Shown in pieces: positions 42,650 through 50,454 of a DNA stretch of 64,000 nt. Position 1 is the first letter of the stretch. The number at the start of each line of letters is the position of its first letter. This DNA comes from Subtercola boreus. Its GTDB lineage: Bacteria > Actinomycetota > Actinomycetes > Actinomycetales > Microbacteriaceae. Under the pieces are notes generated by a model. That model searched no databases. It saw only the letters and a list, made by a program, of their open reading frames with translations, and was not told the origin of the DNA. Location: NCBI RefSeq assembly GCF_006716115.1, contig NZ_VFOO01000001.1, forward strand, positions 2,852,001 to 2,916,000. Reading direction: 5' to 3'. The position numbers were made by a program, and so were the translations under genes.

Positions 42650-43672
42650 GTGGCGCTGAACCGGGCGGCGGTGCGCCGCGACCTGCCCTACCTGCGGCGG
42701 CGCGTGAAGCCGGCGGCGGCGGTAGCGGATGTCGCGGGCGCGGGTGCGGCGGCGGGGGCCGGCTCGGCTGCCCCCGCACCGACGACCGCACCCAGCGGCT
42801 CCGGCGGCCTCGACCTCCGCCCCGCGGGAGCAGCGACCCCCGCACCCAGCACCTCCGGCGGGCTCGACCTCCGCCCGGCAGGATCTGCCCCCGCGCCCAG
42901 CACCTCCGGCGGGCTCGACCTCCGCCCGGCCGGAGCAGCGACCCCCACGCCCAGCACCTCCGGCGGGCTGAACCTCCGCCCCGCGACATCCGCAGCACCG
43001 ACGGGCCGGCCGGCCGGGGCGCCCGGGCGCGGGAGCGAGCCCGGGGGCGGCTCCGCACGCCGCCCCGCGCGGCCGTCCCTCCCCGGGCCGTTCCCCGCGC
43101 CCACGATCGACGAGGTGCGGGAGCTCGGTGCGGGGCATCCGGTGCTGCGGTTGGATGCCCGGCGCTCCGCCATCGGCAGCCTCATCGTCTCGGGCGCGTA
43201 CGCCATCGCGTGGGAGAGCACCGACCTCGTGACTGGGGCCCTGACCCTCACGTCGGGCGGCGTCGAAACCGTCGGCACCCCCGTGATGACCCCCGGCAAC
43301 CGGGCCCTCGTCGGTTTCGACGACGGCGATGCCATCGTGGCGCTCCGGCACCTGCGTGACCTCCGGCGCGCGCTCTTCGTGGGGAACGGCTCCGAGCCGA
43401 TCGGGGTACAGCTCTTCGACGGCGCCCAGGTCACGCTGTCGGCATCGGTCGGCGGCGGGTCGGCGGGTAGCGGGCCTGCGGGCAGCGGGGCCGGGGACGG
43501 CGGGTCTGCCGGCGGCGATCGGATGTTCGTGCTGACCCTGCTGCGGATCGGCGCCTTCATCGAACTGCGCGCCGAGCCGGTCGCCCGCGATGTGTCCCCT
43601 GCCGCCCTGCACCGCGAGTTCGGCTACCAGATGACCGCGCGCCTCGATGCGCGCCAGCCCCGGACGAGGTAG
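42650..43672 (+). CDS. Divergent TerD-associated protein with GGLDLRP repeats
   Basis: This 340-residue protein starts at GTG 42650. After a basic N-terminus it has four repeats of about 17-18 residues, each containing SGGLDLRPA or SGGLNLRPA, then Pro/Gly-rich sequence, and from about residue 145 a beta-rich domain (VLRLDARRSAIGSLIVSGAY, GNRALVGFDDGDAIVALRHLRD). The domain shows distant TerD-like features but lacks the calcium motif. The repeats look like short linear binding motifs on a flexible tether, perhaps for TerD-type domains. No function is established. Confidence 0.7.
   Translation: MALNRAAVRRDLPYLRRRVKPAAAVADVAGAGAAAGAGSAAPAPTTAPSGSGGLDLRPAGAATPAPSTSGGLDLRPAGSAPAPSTSGGLDLRPAGAATPTPSTSGGLNLRPATSAAPTGRPAGAPGRGSEPGGGSARRPARPSLPGPFPAPTIDEVRELGAGHPVLRLDARRSAIGSLIVSGAYAIAWESTDLVTGALTLTSGGVETVGTPVMTPGNRALVGFDDGDAIVALRHLRDLRRALFVGNGSEPIGVQLFDGAQVTLSASVGGGSAGSGPAGSGAGDGGSAGGDRMFVLTLLRIGAFIELRAEPVARDVSPAALHREFGYQMTARLDARQPRTR
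42791..43002 (+). repeat. Coding tandem repeat (four units of 51-54 bp)
   Basis: Four units begin with CCCAGC at about 42791, 42846, 42897 and 42951 and share CACCTCCGGCGGGCT followed by GACCTCCGCCC. Units 2 and 3 are nearly identical over 40 bases. All differ by multiples of three, keeping the frame. Confidence 0.85.
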
Positions 43673-43678
43673 GCCCAG

Positions 43679-44971
43679 ATGCGACACTTCCGATCCGTCG
43701 GTGAGACCGAGGCGGCCACGCTGTTCCACCGGCTGCCCCGGGAGCTCAGCATCGACTCACCACCCGACCTGCTGGCGGCCGCGCTCGGCGCGACGCTCTA
43801 CGTGCCGGGCAACCGTCCCGAAATCGCGCGCGACGTGCGCAAGCAGGCGACCCGTGGCTGCATCAGCATGGTGCTGTGCCTCGAGGACTCCATTCCCGAC
43901 ACGTCGGTGGCGTTCGCCGAAGCGAACGTCGCCGGCGCGATCCAGAGCCTTGCGGGGCAGGTGCCCGAGGAGCAGGTACCCGACGGGCAGCCCGGCGAGA
44001 CGGCGCCCGGCGAACTGCCGCTGCTGTTCATCCGCGTGCGCACCCCCGAGCAGATGCTCCGGATGGCCGAACTCTGCGGCGACGGTCTCGCGCTGCTGAG
44101 CGGTTTCGTGATTCCGAAGTTCCAGAACGACGACGGGTACGCCGACCTGTTCTTCGAGGCGCTGCGGCAGATCCACGAGCGGTTCGGGCCGGGCGAGGGC
44201 AGTGAGGGCGGCCGTGAGGCCGAGAACAGCCGTGAGGGCAGCGGCGGTGAGGGCAGCGGCGCCGAGGGCCGGGGCGGGCGGCGGCTCCGCATCATGCCGA
44301 TCCTGGAGTCGCCGACGATGGTGCACACCGAGACCCGCACCGCCGCCCTCTCCGCCATCGTCGATGTGCTGCACGCGCACCGTGACGACATCCTCGCCGT
44401 GCGGATCGGCGCCACCGACCTGTCGAGCGTCTTCGGCCTGCGTCGGTCGCGCGAGCTCACGGTGTACGACGTGAAAGTCGTCGCGGCCGTGATCGCCGAC
44501 ATCGTGAACGTGCTCGGCCGCCCCTCCGACAACTTCGTCATCACGGGGCCGGTCTGGGAGCACTTCGACACGTCCGAGCGGATCCTGCGGCCGCAACTGC
44601 GGCTCACCCCGTTCATGGAGGCCAACGAGTCCGAGCTCCGGCAGCGCCTGATGCTCGGCGGGCTCGACGGGCTGATCAAGGAGATCTCGCTCGACCAGGC
44701 CAACGGGTTGCTCGGCAAGACGGTCATCCACCCCACCCATGTGCCCGTGGTGCACGCGCTCTCGGTGGTGAGCCATGAGGAGTACCTCGACGCGCTGTCG
44801 ATCGCCGGGAACGTCGGGGGTGGCGCGAGCGCGTCGCCGTACCGCAACAAGATGAACGAGATGAAACCGCACCAGGCGTGGGCCGAGAAGACGCTCGTGC
44901 GCGCCGAGGCGTTCGGGGTGGCCGCCGAGACGACGACGTTCGTCGATCTGCTCGAGACGAGCATGCGATGA
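43679..44971 (+). CDS. CitE-like HpcH/HpaI-family lyase of the Ter biosynthetic set
   Basis: This 430-residue protein has a TIM-barrel of the HpcH/HpaI (citrate lyase beta) superfamily: LYVPGNRPEIARDV near residue 40, MVLCLEDSIPD, LPLLFIRVRTPEQM, and MPILESPTMVH with the metal-binding glutamate. A Gly/Glu/Arg-rich insertion of about 30 residues (about 175-205) interrupts the barrel. Known members cleave or form C-C bonds of CoA or keto-acid substrates. In Ter operons it travels with phosphoribosyltransferases and is thought to build part of a nucleoside-like metabolite; its substrate is unknown. Confidence 0.85.
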   Translation: MRHFRSVGETEAATLFHRLPRELSIDSPPDLLAAALGATLYVPGNRPEIARDVRKQATRGCISMVLCLEDSIPDTSVAFAEANVAGAIQSLAGQVPEEQVPDGQPGETAPGELPLLFIRVRTPEQMLRMAELCGDGLALLSGFVIPKFQNDDGYADLFFEALRQIHERFGPGEGSEGGREAENSREGSGGEGSGAEGRGGRRLRIMPILESPTMVHTETRTAALSAIVDVLHAHRDDILAVRIGATDLSSVFGLRRSRELTVYDVKVVAAVIADIVNVLGRPSDNFVITGPVWEHFDTSERILRPQLRLTPFMEANESELRQRLMLGGLDGLIKEISLDQANGLLGKTVIHPTHVPVVHALSVVSHEEYLDALSIAGNVGGGASASPYRNKMNEMKPHQAWAEKTLVRAEAFGVAAETTTFVDLLETSMR

Positions 44972-46599
44972 GCGGTTCGGGGGTCGGTGCCACCCTCGCC
45001 ACCTGGACAGGCGGGTTCGCGGAACGCGAGGTCGGCATCCGGGTGCGAACGGATGACCGGCGGAGCCTCGTGCCCGTCGAACTCCTCGTCGGGGTCGCCC
45101 TCCGGCGGAACCCCCGCCGCGCGCAACTGCTGGTCTCGACGGTGCTGGCCAAGCACGTGCCCACCGACCCCGGCCTCGCGATCGTCGCTGCCCAGCTCCT
45201 CGGGCTGCTCGTGGGCGGTGAGCTCGACGGGAACCGCCCGCCGGGCGGCCTGTTCGCGCGGCTCGCGCGCATCCTGCAGCAGATGGAGGAGGCGGGCGGC
45301 GGGGCTGCCTCCGCCTCTGCCCCTGCCTCTGGCTCGGCCTCTGCCTCTGCCGGGCTGGCTGCGCTGAGGGCCGAGGTCGCCGAGCTTCGGTCGAAACATC
45401 CGGAGGTCGTCACGATCGGTTACGCCGAGACCGCCACCGGGCTCGGCCAGTTCGTCGCGGAGACCATCGGGTCGTTCTACATCCACTCGACGAGGCACGC
45501 ACCGGCCGGCCGCGCACCCTTCGCGGGCTTCGAGGAAGAGCACTCGCACGCGACCAGCCACCAGCTCTACCCGGACCGGACCGACTGGCTGCGGCCGGGC
45601 GGCACGGTCGTGCTCGTCGACGACGAGCTCAGCACCGGAACCACGATCGTGAACACGATCCGCGCCCTGCACCAGGTGGCGCCGCAGTCGCGCTGGGTCG
45701 TGGCGTCGCTCATCGACCTGCGCTCCGACGTCGACCGCGCCCGCTTCGACACCCTCGCGGAGGCGCTCGGAACGTCGATCGCGGTCGTCGCGCTGGGCTC
45801 CGGCACGGTCGACCTCCCGCCCGACGTGCTCGCTCGCGCCGCGCGCGCCCTCCCGCCCGCCGCGCCGGCTCTCCCGGCCGACGCCCTCGCGCTCCCGCGC
45901 GCCGCCCCGGTCTCGCCGCGGTCGCAGCGCGCGCAGGGGGCATCGAAAGGACCCGAACTGCTCCAATCCGCCCCCGAAAGAGCAGTTAGCGTCCTTTCGA
46001 TGGCCGAATCGGGGGTGGAGAGCCGGGAGGCGGAGAAAGCGGGAAGCCGGGAGGCGGGGGCCGGGGCCGGGGCGCTCACGCTCGTCGAGGTCGCGGGGGG
46101 AGGCGACAGGAGCGCGCGGTTCGGCGTCGATGCGCGCCCGGGCGGCCTCGACGGCGCCGCAGCCCGGATCGTGGCGGCGCTCGACCCCGTGCTGCCGGGC
46201 GGGGCGACGCTCGTGCTCGGCTCGGAGGAGTACATCGCGCTGCCCCTCGCGGTCGCCGACGAGCTCGCCCACGGGCACAGGCGTACAGGCGGGCAGCGCT
46301 CCGTGCGGTTCTCCACCACCACGCGGTCCCCCATCGCGGCGATCGACCGGCCCGACTACGCCATCGCGAGTGCCCTCGGGTTCCAGAGCCACGACCTCAC
46401 GAGCGACGGGTTCGGACCCCGGTTCGCCTACAACCTCACACGCAGCGGATGTCGGTTCGACGCGATCGTGTTCGTCCCCGAGCCCGACGCCGACCGCGAC
46501 CGGATGCTCGCCGCCGACGGTGTGGCCGAGGCTCTCCGCCGCGTGACCGACCACGTCTTCGTCGTACTCACCCACCCCGAGGAGCCGGCCACCCCGTGA
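44968..46599 (+). CDS. Phosphoribosyltransferase with C-terminal TRSP domain
   Basis: This 543-residue protein overlaps the lyase gene by four bases. The phosphoribosyltransferase core has the PRPP loop VVLVDDELSTGTT at residues 214-226. The C-terminal TRSP domain carries TTTRSPIAAID near residue 450 and ends with a VFVVLTHPEE strand. A Ser/Ala-rich stretch (about 113-129) and a long Ala/Pro/Arg linker lie before TRSP. Residues 325-345 of that linker are encoded by a 62-base palindrome related to an intergenic repeat. This domain pair is described in Ter stress operons, proposed to join a base to PRPP. Confidence 0.88.
   Translation: MSGSGVGATLATWTGGFAEREVGIRVRTDDRRSLVPVELLVGVALRRNPRRAQLLVSTVLAKHVPTDPGLAIVAAQLLGLLVGGELDGNRPPGGLFARLARILQQMEEAGGGAASASAPASGSASASAGLAALRAEVAELRSKHPEVVTIGYAETATGLGQFVAETIGSFYIHSTRHAPAGRAPFAGFEEEHSHATSHQLYPDRTDWLRPGGTVVLVDDELSTGTTIVNTIRALHQVAPQSRWVVASLIDLRSDVDRARFDTLAEALGTSIAVVALGSGTVDLPPDVLARAARALPPAAPALPADALALPRAAPVSPRSQRAQGASKGPELLQSAPERAVSVLSMAESGVESREAEKAGSREAGAGAGALTLVEVAGGGDRSARFGVDARPGGLDGAAARIVAALDPVLPGGATLVLGSEEYIALPLAVADELAHGHRRTGGQRSVRFSTTTRSPIAAIDRPDYAIASALGFQSHDLTSDGFGPRFAYNLTRSGCRFDAIVFVPEPDADRDRMLAADGVAEALRRVTDHVFVVLTHPEEPATP
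45941..46002. repeat. Palindromic repeat inside the phosphoribosyltransferase gene
   Basis: CATCGAAAGGAC (45941-45952) pairs with GTCCTTTCGATG (45991-46002), and AACTGCTC (45956-45963) with GAGCAGTT (45980-45987); two mismatches separate them and the loop is 16 bases. The left arm closely matches the intergenic palindrome at 18384 (AGGACNCNAACTGCTCCAA shared). It is read in frame without stops. Confidence 0.85.
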
Positions 46600-47972
46600 G
46601 CCCCACCGATCCGCAGCCCCCCACCCCCGGCGCACCCGCGACCCCCGCAGGGCCCGCCACCCCCGGCGCACCCGCCACCCCCGCAGGGCCCGCCACCCCC
46701 GCAGCACCCGCCACCCCCGCAGGGCCCGCCACCCGCGGCGCACCCGCCACCCCCGCGGCACCCACGCCCGGCGAGCCCACCAACACGGCAGGGCCCGCCA
46801 CGCCCCTTCCCACGCCCCTCACCGGCCCCGCCTTCGGCTCGTACTCCGCCGACGACGTGACCTGGCTGCTGAAGGACCTCGGCGACGCGCAACTCGAGGC
46901 TCCCGCCGCGGAGCGTGAGCGCGACATCCAGAGCGGGCGGGCGAACTACGCCGAGACGCTGCCCGTCGAGTATGTGCCGAGCGCCGAGTACCAGCAGCTG
47001 TTCGCCGAGGCTCTCGCCCGGTCGAGCCGCCGCGTCGCCGTGGCCGTGGGGGTAGTCACCGAACTGGTGCTCGCCGCGCGCGGCGGCCGGCCCGTGCTGG
47101 TGTCGCTGGCCCGCGCGGGAACGCCGATCGGCATCCTCATGAAGCGCTGGGCCGAACGGATGCACGGGATCGAGGTCCCGCACCTGACGATGAGCATCGT
47201 GCGGGGGGTCGGGCTCGACCAGACGGCCCTCCGTTACCTCGCCAGCACCTTCGACCCGGCGCGCATCATGTTCGTCGACGGTTGGACGGGCAAGGGCGCC
47301 ATCGCCCGCGAACTCACCGCGGCCCTCGCGCTGTTCGCCGAGACCGACGGGACCGTCTTCGGCGACGACCTCGCGGTGCTCGCCGACCCGGGCCACTGCG
47401 TCAGCATCTTCGGCACGCGCGACGACTACCTGATTCCATCGGCGTGCCTGAACTCGACCGTGTCGGGCCTCGTCTCCCGCACCGTGTTCAACCGCGAGCT
47501 GATCGGGCCGAACGACTTCCACGGTGCCAAGTTCTACGAGGGGCTGCGGGGCGACGACGTCTCGGCCGTGTTCCTCGACAGCATCGGAGCGCACTTCGGC
47601 GACGAAGCTGTGCGAGCGGAGGTCGCCGCCGGCGTCGCCGAGGCGGAAGCCGAGACGCGCGCAGGCGACCGCACGCCCAGCTGGGAGGGGTGGCGCGCCG
47701 TCGAACGGATCAGCGCCGACTACGGCATCGACAACGTCAACCTCGTGAAACCCGGTGTCGGCGAGACGACCCGGGTGCTGCTCCGCCGGGTGCCGTGGAA
47801 GATCCTGGTGCGGCCCGGCGCCCGCGACGACATCGCCCACGTGCTCCTGCTCGCCGAACAACGCGGGGTGCCGATCGAGGAGGTCGACGACCTGCCCTAC
47901 AGCTGCGTCGGCCTGATCAACCCGCTCGCGACAGCCGGGCCGCAGCGCACGAGCGCGGGGGCCGACCAGTGA
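46596..47972 (+). CDS. StiP-like phosphoribosyltransferase fused to PELOTA RNA-binding domain
   Basis: This 458-residue protein starts at GTG 46596, overlapping the previous stop. Residues 1-70 are repeats of Ala/Pro/Thr/Gly. The core (about 80-320) has the PRTase_3/StiP pattern: FGSYSADDVTWLLKDL, RGGRPVLVSLARAGTPIG, ARIMFVDGWTGKGAI, and SACLNSTVSGLVSRTV. The C-terminal about 75 residues form a PELOTA domain (VNLVKPGVGETTRVLLRR, LLAEQRGVPIEEVDDLPY), seen elsewhere in RNA-binding proteins. The pair is characteristic of Ter biosynthetic operons and suggests that the product is placed on, or made from, RNA or a nucleotide. Confidence 0.88.
   Translation: MSPTDPQPPTPGAPATPAGPATPGAPATPAGPATPAAPATPAGPATRGAPATPAAPTPGEPTNTAGPATPLPTPLTGPAFGSYSADDVTWLLKDLGDAQLEAPAAERERDIQSGRANYAETLPVEYVPSAEYQQLFAEALARSSRRVAVAVGVVTELVLAARGGRPVLVSLARAGTPIGILMKRWAERMHGIEVPHLTMSIVRGVGLDQTALRYLASTFDPARIMFVDGWTGKGAIARELTAALALFAETDGTVFGDDLAVLADPGHCVSIFGTRDDYLIPSACLNSTVSGLVSRTVFNRELIGPNDFHGAKFYEGLRGDDVSAVFLDSIGAHFGDEAVRAEVAAGVAEAEAETRAGDRTPSWEGWRAVERISADYGIDNVNLVKPGVGETTRVLLRRVPWKILVRPGARDDIAHVLLLAEQRGVPIEEVDDLPYSCVGLINPLATAGPQRTSAGADQ
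46617..46810 (+). repeat. Coding repeat of Ala/Pro/Thr units
   Basis: The segment repeats GGCGCACCCGCCACCCCCGC-type words (GAPATPA, AGPATPG) about six to seven times with small changes, in multiples of three bases. It encodes a flexible, probably unfolded N-terminal tether of the PELOTA protein. Confidence 0.8.
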
Positions 47973-48850
47973 GCGAAGGCACGCCGACCGTCGCAAACAC
48001 CCCGACCGTCGCGAGCACCCCGACCACCCTCGCCGCCTGCGACCTCGACCGCACCCTCATCTACTCCCCGCGCGCCTTCTGGCTCGACACGGCCGACGCC
48101 GACGCGCCGGGCATGGTCGTCTCCGAGCTCTACCAGGGTGCGCCGATCTCGTTCATGACGCGCCGGGCGGAGGCGCTGCTCGTGGAGCTCCGCGCCGTGA
48201 GCGTGTTCGTGCCGGTGACGACCCGTACGGTCATCCAGTACCAGCGTGTGCAGCTGCCGGGCCCCGTGCCGGAGTACGCGATCACCAGCAACGGGGGTGT
48301 GCTGCTTGTCGACGGGGTCTCGGATGCCGCGTGGGCAGCCTCGGTGCGCCACCGCCTGGCCGAGCAGGCCGCCCCCATCGCCGAGGTGACCGCGCTGCTC
48401 GAAGACCCCCTGGCGGCGCCGTGGATCCTGAAGGTCAACGACGCCGAGAACCTCTTCGTCTACGCCATCGTCGACCGCCCGGCGCTGCCGACGGCCTGGC
48501 TCGAACAGCTCGAGGCGACCTGCCACGCGTTCGGCTGGTCGGTCTCGGTGCAGGGCCGGAAGCTCTACTGCGTGCCGCACGCGGTGACGAAGAGCGACGC
48601 GGTCGCCGAGGTGCGACGCCGGTCGGGCGCGTCGACGGTTCTCGCCGCGGGCGATTCGCTGCTCGACCAGCGGATGCTCGAACACGCCGATCTCGCCTTC
48701 CGCCCCGCCCACGGGGAACTCGAAGAGGCGGGTTACGCGCACGGCAACCTGACAATCACGGGCAGCGTGGGCATCCTCGCCGGTGAGGAGCTCCTGCAGC
48801 TGATGATCGCCGCCTGCAGAGGCCGGCGCGCCGCCGACCTGGCCGGCTGA
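47969..48850 (+). CDS. HAD-family phosphatase of the Ter biosynthetic set
   Basis: This 293-residue enzyme has HAD motif I CDLDRTLI (nucleophile about D25), motif II-type VTTRTVIQY with the conserved Thr, the lysine in TKSDAVAEV and motif IV AAGDSLLDQRML. The cap domain lies in the middle (about 100-200). It overlaps the PELOTA gene by four bases. It probably removes phosphate at the last step of the island's biosynthetic route. N-terminal TPTVAN/TPTVAS repeats are non-essential sequence. This appears to be the last gene of the unit; no ATP-grasp gene, often found in such operons, is present here. Confidence 0.88.
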   Translation: MSEGTPTVANTPTVASTPTTLAACDLDRTLIYSPRAFWLDTADADAPGMVVSELYQGAPISFMTRRAEALLVELRAVSVFVPVTTRTVIQYQRVQLPGPVPEYAITSNGGVLLVDGVSDAAWAASVRHRLAEQAAPIAEVTALLEDPLAAPWILKVNDAENLFVYAIVDRPALPTAWLEQLEATCHAFGWSVSVQGRKLYCVPHAVTKSDAVAEVRRRSGASTVLAAGDSLLDQRMLEHADLAFRPAHGELEEAGYAHGNLTITGSVGILAGEELLQLMIAACRGRRAADLAG

Positions 48851-48874
48851 GCCCCACGCACGGGCAGGATCGCG

Positions 48875-48965
48875 TACGGTGGGGCCTGTGCGGCATCCGA
48901 GCACAGGGGGCCCACGCGGGTCTCCGGGTGTGCGGCGCCGAGAGCTCTGCGTTGGGAACCCATGA
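48875..48965 (+). promoter_or_regulatory. Leaderless promoter and possible 25-codon leader peptide before the GAF-ANTAR genes
   Basis: TACGGT at 48875-48880 is followed seven bases later by GTG 48888, which opens a 25-codon frame ending at TGA 48963-48965. That TGA overlaps the ATG of the first GAF-ANTAR gene (ATGA). A hairpin CCTGTGC/GCACAGG (48885-48907 region) lies at the start of this transcript. The region looks like a coupled leader peptide, but expression is unproven. Confidence 0.4.
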
Positions 48966-49669
48966 CCGGCACGCACGAGGGGAGCCGGGGCGCCCAGGCC
49001 GACGAGCCGCAGAACCCCGTGCTCTCGGAGTGGCAACGCGAGCTCCTCGCCCCGTTCCTGAAAGCCCTGCCGATCACCGGCCTGTCCCTCTCCGTCTCCG
49101 GGTACTCGGGGCAGGAGTCGACGCTCGCCGTGTCCGACGCCACCGCAACGGAGCTCAGCGAGCTGCAGTTCGCCCGGGGCCAGGGACCGCACTGGAAGGT
49201 CCTGGCCACGGGCCGGCCCGTGCTGGTTCCGGATGTCGCGGCCTCCGCCGGCGAATGGCCCCTGTTCGGTGAAGCCCTCGCGGGACTCCCCGTGGGCGCC
49301 ATCTTCGCCTTCCCGCTGCGCATCGGTGCCGCCGTCGTCGGAGTCGTCGACCTCTACAGCTCGGTTCCCGGCGGTCTCGACGTGCGGCAGGCGCAGACCG
49401 CGGCCGGTCTGGCACAGGCCGCGACCGGCACGGCAGTGCGGCGCGCCACCGAGAGCGCGAACGACGATGCCCCGCACCCCTCGAGCCCCGTACCCGAGAC
49501 CCGGCGCGAGGTGCAGCAGGCGACCGGGATGATCCTCGCCCAGCTCGACGTTTCGGCAACGGATGCGTTCTACCGACTCCGGATGCACGCCTTCTCAAAC
49601 GGACGCTCCCTCCAGTCCGTGGCCCTCGACGTGATCGCCCGGTCCATAGATTTCCGGGATCTCGAGTAA
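48962..49669 (+). CDS. GAF-ANTAR regulator (first of two)
   Basis: This 235-residue protein has a GAF sensor domain (about 20-160; LQFARGQGPHWKVLATGRPV, GAIFAFPLRIGAAVVGVVDLYS) and a C-terminal ANTAR RNA-binding domain (EVQQATGMILAQLDVSATDAF, RLRMHAFSNGRSLQSVALDV). ANTAR proteins bind paired hairpins in nascent RNA and prevent termination. No canonical GAF ligand residues are identifiable. Its stop overlaps the start of the second GAF-ANTAR gene. GAF-ANTAR proteins are common and numerous in actinobacteria; targets are rarely known. Confidence 0.88.
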   Translation: MTGTHEGSRGAQADEPQNPVLSEWQRELLAPFLKALPITGLSLSVSGYSGQESTLAVSDATATELSELQFARGQGPHWKVLATGRPVLVPDVAASAGEWPLFGEALAGLPVGAIFAFPLRIGAAVVGVVDLYSSVPGGLDVRQAQTAAGLAQAATGTAVRRATESANDDAPHPSSPVPETRREVQQATGMILAQLDVSATDAFYRLRMHAFSNGRSLQSVALDVIARSIDFRDLE

Positions 49670-50454
49670 TGGCCGACAATGAGATCACGACCGACGAACA
49701 GCACGATGAGAGCAGCCCAGTGAGCGATACGTCACGCGAAACGCTCCTGAGTGCGGCGTTCGTGAAGCTGGCCGACACTCTCGTCGACGATTTCGACATC
49801 GTCGACCTGCTGCACACCCTCGTCGACGAGTGCCGGCGCATCCTGAACATCGAAGCCGCCGGCCTGATGCTCGCCAACCAGGACGAACAACTCGAGCTCG
49901 TCGCGTCGACCAGCGAAGAGGCCGAGCTGGTCGAGATTATGCAGATCAACGCCGGCGCGGGTCCCTGCGTCGATGCCTACACGGGCGGCGACGCAGTCGC
50001 CGTGGCCGACATCGCGGCTGAGCAGGAACACTGGCCGGCCTTCAGTTCCGCTGCCCTCGCCCTGGGCTTCCACGCGGTGTACGCGACACCGATGAAGCTC
50101 CGTGGGCGGGTGATCGGCACCCTGAACCTCCTCAGCACGAGCGTCGGAGTGCTGGAGGAACGCGACGCGAACGCCGCTCGCGCCCTGGCCGACGCGGCGA
50201 CGATCGCCATCCTCCAGGAGCGACTGCTCCACGAGACGACGATCGTCACCGAACAGCTGAACCACGCGCTCGAGAGCCGGATCTTCATCGAGCAGGCCAA
50301 GGGCGCGCTGGCGCAGACGTTCTCGGTCTCCATGGACGAGGCCTTCCAACTGCTCCGCAACTACGCCCGCCGCAACAATCTCCGGCTCCAGGTGGTCGCT
50401 GCGGGAATCGCCGATCGGAGCATTGCCGCAGCAGAGCTGGCCACACCGGCGTGA
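49669..50454 (+). CDS. GAF-ANTAR regulator (second of two)
   Basis: This 261-residue paralogue has a GAF domain (about 25-185; ILNIEAAGLMLANQDEQLELVAST, GAGPCVDAYTGGDAVAVADI) and an ANTAR domain (ALESRIFIEQAKGALAQTF, SMDEAFQLLRNYARRNNLRL). The helical pair is intact with the usual aromatic and basic residues. It overlaps the FAD-oxidase gene by four bases, so the three genes are translated together. Two adjacent copies could pair as a heterodimer. Confidence 0.9.
   Translation: MADNEITTDEQHDESSPVSDTSRETLLSAAFVKLADTLVDDFDIVDLLHTLVDECRRILNIEAAGLMLANQDEQLELVASTSEEAELVEIMQINAGAGPCVDAYTGGDAVAVADIAAEQEHWPAFSSAALALGFHAVYATPMKLRGRVIGTLNLLSTSVGVLEERDANAARALADAATIAILQERLLHETTIVTEQLNHALESRIFIEQAKGALAQTFSVSMDEAFQLLRNYARRNNLRLQVVAAGIADRSIAAAELATPA

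Noticed and set aside
42791-43002. Possible CRISPR-like regular repeats
   Set aside because: The units are coding, contiguous and of unequal length with no unique spacers.
43798-46761. A 987-codon open frame on the minus strand across the Ter island
   Set aside because: It is antisense to four well-supported overlapping genes and reads as Arg/Gly/Trp repeats and low-complexity sequence. High G+C opens such frames by chance.
37875-48850. Ter island as a plasmid or transposon insertion
   Set aside because: There is no transposase, integrase, flanking repeat or change in base composition; it looks like part of the chromosome.
48881-48960. A canonical dual-hexaloop ANTAR target RNA before the GAF-ANTAR genes
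   Set aside because: The one clear hairpin has a loop of about nine bases rather than six, and a second matching hairpin is not evident.
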